From NCBI GenBank assembly GCA_963693285.1, contig OY848917.1, forward strand, positions 28,645,745 to 28,709,744: a stretch of DNA of 64,000 nt, written 5' to 3'. The notes under the pieces were generated by a model that ran no database searches, was not told where the DNA came from, and worked only from the letters and a program-made list of their open reading frames with translations. Origin of the DNA: Xestospongia muta. Taxonomy: Eukaryota; Porifera; Demospongiae; Haplosclerida; Petrosiidae. Shown in pieces: positions 57,501 to 64,000 of the stretch; positions within the stretch are counted from its first letter, which is position 1, and each line of letters starts with the position of its first letter. The position numbers and the translations under genes are program-made.

Positions 57501-57813
57501 AATGATGATGACATCATGAATTTGTCTCCTCTAGATTAACAATTCAGAAGAAGTAGCCATTAAGTTTAAAAGTCAGTGTCTTCATATGGGGACTCCCTTC
57601 TTTCGTTTCAATCCCTCATTTCATGAGGAGATTAAACCTAATGAGACCGATATTAGTATCCTCATTGACATGATTATTAAAACAAAGTTGTATTTAATGT
57701 CAGGAGAAGCTCTCAGTGATTTATTTGAGATGGTAAATGTCTTTGAGCAACTTGATGATCTCAGTGCTACTGAAGATAATCTTGTCTTCCAGCCCTCACC
57801 TCCACAACTATGA
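51506..57813 (+). CDS. Calcium-independent phospholipase A2, PLA2G6-like (ankyrin + patatin)
   Basis: Twelve exons: 51506-51973, 53279-53509, 53566-53628, 53737-53910, 54023-54223, 54496-54659, 54742-54899, 55190-55420, 55973-56132, 56440-56537, 56939-57231, 57535-57813; phases join to 839 residues, close to the family's usual 750-810. Residues 1-156 form a Ser-rich, strongly acidic, low-complexity head. About 313-430 contains 2-3 ankyrin repeats (DGNTALHIAAQ; LLVFGADPSIEN), fewer than in vertebrate iPLA2-beta. Residues 515-750 are the patatin domain: oxyanion loop DGGGIRG (517-523), nucleophile GTSTG (Ser552), catalytic Asp in DGG (Asp674). It hydrolyses the sn-2 fatty acid of phospholipids in the cytosol or at membranes. 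An in-frame ATG at 51398 would add 36 residues. All splice sites are GT/AG. Confidence 0.9.
52639..52684. repeat. Short palindrome in intron 1
   Basis: ATAGTCTCATGAGG pairs with CCTCACGAGACTAT around a 15-18 base centre. A second small hairpin lies at 52969-52995 (TTATACACCTC against GAGGTGTATAA). Both are in the first intron of the phospholipase gene. Confidence 0.6.
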
Positions 57814-57960
57814 TAACAATTATTATTTGTGTGTTATTTACTTAGGGAGCCCCTCCCTTAAATGTGTGTTGTTGATTATTAATTTTTATAAGAATTATTG
57901 TTGTGGGCGTTTCTGGCATCGTTTAAGCTTCTCGCGAAGACTGGTTTCCTTTAAGAAGAA
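57814..57960 (+). promoter_or_regulatory. 147-bp spacer between iPLA2 and CARD genes, with CGCG element
   Basis: The whole gap must hold the 3' end of the phospholipase mRNA and the promoter/5' UTR of the next gene, or the two are on one transcript. TCTCGCGA at 57930-57937 matches eight bases of the TCTCGCGAGA CGCG-box known from animal core promoters, 24 bases before the start codon. No AATAAA is seen in the gap. Confidence 0.4.
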
Positions 57961-60900
57961 ATGACACAGCCTCATCATCACGTATTTAACGTACTAGAAC
58001 AAGAAATTAGTCGAGGAGTAGGTATTGAACCTCTCTTACCTCTGCTGTTACAAAAGGGCGTCATTCAGCAAAGCAATAAATCTATGTTTGAAAGCAGCAA
58101 GAATGGGATGAGGATCCTTGTTGGTTATCTTAGAAGTAAAGATTATGACACTTTTGTTCGTTTCGTAGAATGTATATATGAAGCACATCGATCTCCTGGG
58201 GGCTCTATTAAGATTTACGTCCCAATAGTTAAATCAATTAAACAAATTGTCACTGACTTCGATTCTCGTCACAACACACAACATGTACTCAAGATTGATG
58301 AAATTATCGACATTAATGAAAAAGTAGCATCTCTAGTGAAGGAGGTTGATGTAGTTAGCCTTGATGAAACTGCGTCAACTACACAGCAATCTCATGACGG
58401 TATGTGTTCAACACTCACATGTAATGATAATACACTTACTTACACTAGATAAATTGCCAGTATAATTTCATCGCAGAAAGCATATTAATTGATGTAGTGC
58501 TTATTTATTTAATTAATACACTGAAAAATTATCAAATAAGCCAACAACAAAGTTATTGTAATTCTGTTTCGTTTGAAGCCAAAAGGGTTTGTTAAATGGT
58601 CTTACTCCTGACTTCTTTCGTCACTATGTCTTTATTATTCCCTATCATTTAACTCCATTTAATTGGTTATAGTGAGTCAATAACTCTGGGATTGAACCAG
58701 ATTGATTAAATGTTTAACAATAGACCTTTTGATTATTAGTTCATTCTTTGATGATTGCTCCTCTCTGTCTTGACTACATGATAAAGTTGAGAAACCTTAT
58801 AACACGTGATTAATTTAATAAGTATGTCCAGCTTCAACTTTGCAATTGCTATCATGTATACTATCCAGCGTTTGATATGTTGTATATTTTAATTTATTAG
58901 TGACACTATTTATTTAATCATTAATTTTCTTGCAGTGAAATGTTTTGAATAGTGTTTCACTTTTGTTATCACTTACAATAACAATAATCATAATAATAAC
59001 ATTGTTTTTAATTAAAAGGATTTTGTTCATGTATACAAGTCTAAACCAAAACAGAATTAATTTACTCAATTATCTCTATAATTATTATAGGTCACGGGGA
59101 TCTTTCCTTTCCAAAACTTCCATATTTAGAAGAACCAGAGACCTTCACATTTACTCCAGACACATGCACGTATATCAACCAAAAGTATGACATCATGATT
59201 GAAACTGAACCTGATGCATTTGAAATTGAAAACCATCTAATGTTGAAAATTGGACTATGTTCTCATGGACCATTTGCCATACCTGATACTTACAAAGTAA
59301 TAACAGGTTTTCTATGTATTGTGGCTAATAATGAACTAGTTAAACCATTTCGAATTACTTTGCAACATTGTTTGGTCATGTCAATCTATGAACAATGTGA
59401 CTCTGTATTAATCCTTCATGCTGATCACAAAGTTGTTAACAGTAGTTCAGAAAGTTTCATCTTTGAACCTCTTCATGAATATGTAGATGAGTCAAGATAT
59501 GACTGTGGGAAAGGGAGAAAGTCACAAGTTCATCCACTGATCTCTTCAGACAGTCCACATTTATCGTTTAGAGTAAGTGAGTTTTGTATATTGTGTGCTG
59601 TAGTCAAAACTGAGCGACCTCAAGGTAATGAGCCTACCCAAAGTGATGTTCCTGTCCAACAAATGACAACTTCATGTTTTACAAGTCACCAAGAGGCAGA
59701 AGATTCCTCTCCATATAATACTCCATCTCTTTCAGGAGGTGAAGACATACAACAACGTACATTAAGTACCAGCTCTTCAGCAAGTGCTCCAGGAGCTAAA
59801 GAAGCATTGCACAATACACACACACAACAGGATATCAAGTACACTCGGGAAGTTCAAGATAGCCCCATGAGACCTAGATTGAAAAGACAACGTTCATTAG
59901 AGACTGATCGTACTGTACCTCCCAGTAAACATACATGTTGTGAGTATGCTGTAATAATGATGGAGCCAAAGGATAAAACACCACCTTTTTCTTTTCAAAT
60001 CTTTGTTTGTCAAAACTGCCTCATCAGCATTGAGGTGAGTAACAGTTGTTTAGTCTGTTGTGGCCAACCCTATGCATGTTCAGGGAGAAATACAACACTA
60101 ATTATATGATTGTGGTTGCAATGGGTGGGACTTATAAGTATGTGTCATTAATAAAGATTTGGTTTCTAATTAATTTGGCAAAGCATGAGAGATCTGTAGA
60201 CTGTTTTTAATCTTGTAAAGAACTAATTGTTATTTTATGAGTGACAGAGTAAAAGTGTTGTTTTTAATACGTATTAGTACATCATGCTTCATTATATGCA
60301 TTTTTCATATTCTGTTGAATCTGCCATGATTTTTAACAAAGGTACATGTAACGTACCAAAATGACAGATATATGGACTTCTAGTACAGATAGATGTTAGT
60401 CTAAAATTAAGCAATTCAGTTTCATTACACTGCCAATAGCGAAAGGTTAATCATTTATCCACAATTGTAGTTGTGGTTGTTAGTAACAGGACTCTTAAAC
60501 ATTAGAGTCACAAGATCCTTTCTCCTTGTGCAAAGGGCTGACCATATTGGACATATATACACATAGATGAATAATGTGCATTCCTTTTTTCCTTGCATAT
60601 TTTCTAATTACTCTAGCATTACTAACTTTTGAAAAAATTGGCAACAACAGACTACCTAAGCAATTTACTATATCTTTTAATACACATACCATATACTTAT
60701 ACATGTATATAATATATATACATACCACATAGGAATGCTTAAAGCAATCAGCTAGTCTCTGCTTTAACCAGCATTTTATTCCTCACATGCTTGTTGGAAT
60801 TTTTCAACTAAAAGAAATCCACTTCAGTATAAATATAAAAGGGAATGGCTGGACAGTTGTTGCTAAGAAAACACCTTCTGTTGTAAGTGAACATTGTTTT

Positions 60901-61855
60901 GTTATGATAAATGTGACTGATTTATTTTCACAAATTAACTGTAATTGGTAGAAGTATCATAATATCACTATCAAGTTTGTTTTATAGAGATTTTTACCCC
61001 TTGTTTGTACGTATTATATTGATTTTACATGCATAATAAATATTAGTACAGTTTATATAGTTCCAATGGTTTTGCCATACTTCACATGTGTATGTCAGAA
61101 ATATCAGTAGCTATAGAGAATTAGCTAAACGCATCTATGACAATGATAATAGTCTTACCTTGTAGATCTATTTTATCTGCTTCAATTATCTTAAAATAAA
61201 TATATTATTATAGGCATATTCTCTGATAGTACATAAATGTGATACTGCATTTTTTGTCCAGGTTAAGGAATCAGATATTCATATCAACCAGACAGCTGCT
61301 TTACTTTACTCCAAACATGAATTATATCCTCCTCGACTTGATTTTGAAACCAGCTTAGATCCTTATTGTTCAGAGTCAACCCAACTCACATGTACTATTA
61401 GAATCACTGGTTTTCAATGTACTGACTTAATAAGAAATGAACTTATCAGTTTCACGATTACTGCTGAACCTATCCATTTAAAATCACCATCATTAAGATA
61501 CCAACGTACTAGTAGTTTAATAAATCAATATTCCTCATTAAGATATCAACAAAAGCAAACAATTATTGATAGACAGGTTTTTTTAGAATTATCCAAGCAT
61601 ATAATTAATTGGAAAACTGTAGGACAACAATTAGGATTAGAAGATGCTGTTCTTTATAATATTTCTGTTCGAGATCCATCACCTGGTATATACGAATATC
61701 AATATCAAGTGCTTCTGGAGTGGGAACGTCATAAGGAGTTAACAACTTGTGCTGATATAGCTAAAGCTCTTATTGAAGCGGAAGAGATGGAAGCTCTAGA
61801 TTTTCTTATTCAGTATATAAATAATAGTAGTAGCAACCAACAGGACTCCAATTAG
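57961..61855 (+). CDS. CARD - ZU5/UPA-like - Death domain protein
   Basis: Four exons: 57961-58399, 59091-60034, 60772-60882, 61262-61855; phases join to 695 residues. Residues 1-90 look like a CARD (LEQEISRGVGIEPLLPLLL... GMRILVGYLRSKDYDTFVRF). Residues about 170-335 resemble ZU5 (CSHGPFAIPDTYKV, KPFRITLQHC), with a His-Cys pattern toward the end. A Ser/Thr/Pro linker with a basic patch (RPRLKRQRS) follows, then a UPA-like part (INIKGNGWTVV, IRITGFQC). Residues 602-681 are a Death domain (WKTVGQQLGL, VLLEWERH, ADIAKALIEA). UNC5 and PIDD share ZU5-(UPA)-Death; a CARD in front is unusual. An adaptor role linking CARD and Death partners is inferred. The last exon has no early Met, so it is easily missed. 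Domain calls are by eye. Confidence 0.8.
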
Positions 61856-63586
61856 GAACTATGTATTGAATATCTCCTAGAAGATCGTGGGACTGCTACC
61901 ATAGACGACTGAGGATGAATGTTTTGTTTGTATACTGATACTGTATATATATTATTAATAGATCTTTTAACACCTAAATAGTTAGTGAAGTTGGACTAGA
62001 TGGCACAGGTATGCTGATCATTCATTGACTAAAATTATAGATTTTTTATCCCTATTTATTTATTTATTATTACTTCTAATGTCTTTAATTTATTTTTGCT
62101 TTGCTTAGTTGGACCACCGACTTACTAGTACATCAAATTTGCTCAATCTATTTGTCATTTATTATACCATTGCTGTCATATAAAACTTACACTCTTTTAA
62201 TTTTTGTATTGTCATAGCGCTGTTTAAATAATGATGTCATTATGACATCAACAAATGGAATCATAACTTAATATAATATTGGAGACAATGTCAATGTTTA
62301 TCAAACATGACTACAATATGCTGACTGACCACTAAATGTCTATTTACCCCATCGAGTGCATATAGGAATAATACTACCATCATTGATTCATACTATATTG
62401 CTATATATACTTGAAAAACCACAAGAAGATATATAGAAGAATCAGTGTTTGTTTTTAAGACATCATTTTATATAGTTACATATATCAAGTGGTATGCACT
62501 TAGAAGGCCACAAGGAGGTATATTTGTATTGCATGTACAGCCCCTCACAAATATTGCTATATACTATTTTAAAAAACTGTCAGACACTTAATACTAATCT
62601 ACAGTGAGTTTGTCTCTGTTACAAGGTGTAAAACATTTGCTATAATTGTTATAAGAAACACAAGTGAAACAAACTTTCTCACCTGAAGTTTTAAATCAAA
62701 ACATTAAGATTAAACACGTCAGGTTCATCCCAAAACAAAGCATTGTGATGTGTACTTGAGCTCATACAAATCTTCATGTCTAAAGGTTACCTGTCACCAA
62801 GAACAGTTTCATCCATTTATTTATCCGTTCATATATATAAATCAACAAATAATAACACTGTTGGGTCACTTTAATTTGCAATTTATTGAAAGAGACTAGT
62901 TCTCTCTTTTGTTGATGTTCAGGTCTAATGTTCATAAAATGTATATGTGAATTATTTTTTTGGGGAAAAATGTACACAAATGTTATTTATTTATTTTTAT
63001 TCATTACTATTTGTAAATAATTAAATAATTAGGTTAATTAACTAGCAAATTTATTAATATTCTGTATGCCGCTCTTTTTGTATTGAACCATAGTCTATAC
63101 TATTTGTTGTTTTTCTGTTTGTTTTGTTTTATATGGCTTTGTAATTTTTTAATCATATTTTACTACAAGACATCAAGAGTATCAAGCCACACTAATTGCA
63201 ATATAAATGTTGCTAGTGGAATATTAAAAGAGTAACAATGATGATGTATATGATTTCCTGATTTGCTAAAAGTGACTACTTCTGTCTAAATATATGTGAC
63301 CAGACTTGTGAAAAGACACTGTTAAAACATATTAAAATAAGCAGTTTTGTATACATATAGAATAGTTGTCCATATATAGCAACTGTATTATACAAACTGT
63401 TTTTGAGATGTTTTAACAGTGGTTTTTCACAAATTAGGTCACAAATGTTTTGAAAGAAGTGCTTCCTTTTTGTAAATCAGGTCACATGTCTAGAGAAGTT
63501 ATTATAACTGTTTATTGTTTATTGTAGTGAATGAAAGTTGCATATTTTATATACATCTTTGTCTCTCCTTCAAGATTAGTCAAAAG
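61856..63586. other. Gene-free stretch
   Basis: 3' flank of the CARD gene and 5' flank of the last gene. AT-rich, no supported exon. It contains the M1 MITE at 63257-63487, 100 bases before the next start codon. Confidence 0.55.
63257..63487. mobile_element. Inverted-repeat MITE (family M1), second copy
   Basis: Same ends and inner blocks as 6716-7096 (CCTGATTTGC at the left, AAATCAGG at the right; AAAACTG/CAGTTTT TATAC blocks inside), but with a single internal unit. Both copies lie within about 100 bases upstream of a coding exon. Confidence 0.65.
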
Positions 63587-64000
63587 ATGTATCTTTTATT
63601 GTTTACTGTCTTTCTCTCTCTCTTTTTCCCTTTATCTGGTAAGTATATTATAAATTCAATATCATATATATATTATATGTACATTTACTATTACTAGGAA
63701 ACTCTTGTACTGAAGGCTTTATGGACTATGAACTGTTGAAGCACAAAGCTGAACAGATTTGTAATAATATTACTTGTAATGGACCTCCTAACAATAAAAG
63801 AATGTTGGATGAAGAATGGCTACTAACATCCTACCCATTCACATGCTCTGGAAATATTACCAGTCTTTTGATTGGGGGAGATTTGAGACTAGCAAAAAAC
63901 AAGTATCCAACTCTTTCATTGTGGAAGAAAGAGCAGAACAACTTTGTTTATAACAAAGTGCAACTCAGTGGAAGAAATTTAACATTTGATCCATATGATT
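63587..64000 (+). CDS. Secreted or receptor-type protein, 5' part only
   Basis: Exon 1 (63587-63638) codes a classic signal peptide (MYLLLFTVFLSLFFPLSG). A 59-base intron follows. Exon 2 starts at 63698 and runs past the window end with an open frame: a Cys-containing extracellular domain (NSCTEGFMDYE, ICNNITCNG, YPFTCSGNITSL, LSLWKKEQNNFVY) with several N-x-T/S glycosylation sites. I do not recognise the family firmly. The Phe-x-Cys-x-Gly-x-Ile-Thr plus Trp pattern looks like an extracellular ligand-binding-type domain of the kind found in sponge surface proteins. The start is chosen for the signal peptide. Confidence 0.7.

Overview
The window is AT-rich animal DNA with many short, regularly spliced introns (GT...AG), dense palindromic MITE-like repeats and (TA)n microsatellites. 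The gene content points to a demosponge, most probably Amphimedon or a close relative. The marker is a short-chain (spongin-type) collagen with a C4-like C-terminal domain; the novel death-fold combinations, an ankyrin-Roc-COR-Death protein and a PLA2G6-like patatin fit the same placement. No rRNA, tRNA, CRISPR, or bacterial/viral operon was seen. All exon structures below were read by hand from splice sites and reading-frame phase.

Layout. 1-3007: no gene; an old dispersed repeat. 3008-4294 (-): intronless, membrane-anchored nucleoside-hydrolase-like protein. 5947-26020 (+): a 16-exon gene coding for 11 ankyrin repeats, one per 96/99-nt phase-0 exon, then a Ser/Thr-rich linker, a Roc-like domain without a P-loop, COR and a Death domain. 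This is the C-terminal plan of DAPK1 without the kinase. Its introns are packed with inverted-repeat elements and its exons have been duplicated in tandem. 28900-29894 (+): short-chain collagen C4-like gene with a frameshift in the Gly-X-Y run.

30200-50330 (-): tandem segmental duplication of a phospholipid phosphatase (PAP2/PLPP) gene. Copies 1 and 2 have intact motifs. Copy 3 has an 8-nt deletion that removes the PSGH catalytic motif and shifts the frame. Copy 4 survives as its last exon plus a promoter scrap around a hAT transposase fragment, and a further mosaic remnant lies between copies 1 and 2. The units also carry broken C2H2 zinc-finger fragments and paralogue-conserved promoter motifs.

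51506-57813 (+): calcium-independent phospholipase A2 (ankyrin + patatin, PLA2G6-like), 12 exons. Only 147 bp downstream, 57961-61855 (+) encodes a CARD - ZU5/UPA-like - Death protein in 4 exons. 63587-64000 (+): start of a secreted or receptor-type protein that runs off the window.

Taken together, about 60 kb holds two death-fold signalling proteins (one an apparent pseudo-GTPase, one CARD-ZU5/UPA-Death) and two lipid-signalling enzyme families: iPLA2, which makes lysophospholipid and fatty acid, and PLPP, which dephosphorylates PA/LPA-type lipids. A functional link between them is inference from proximity only.
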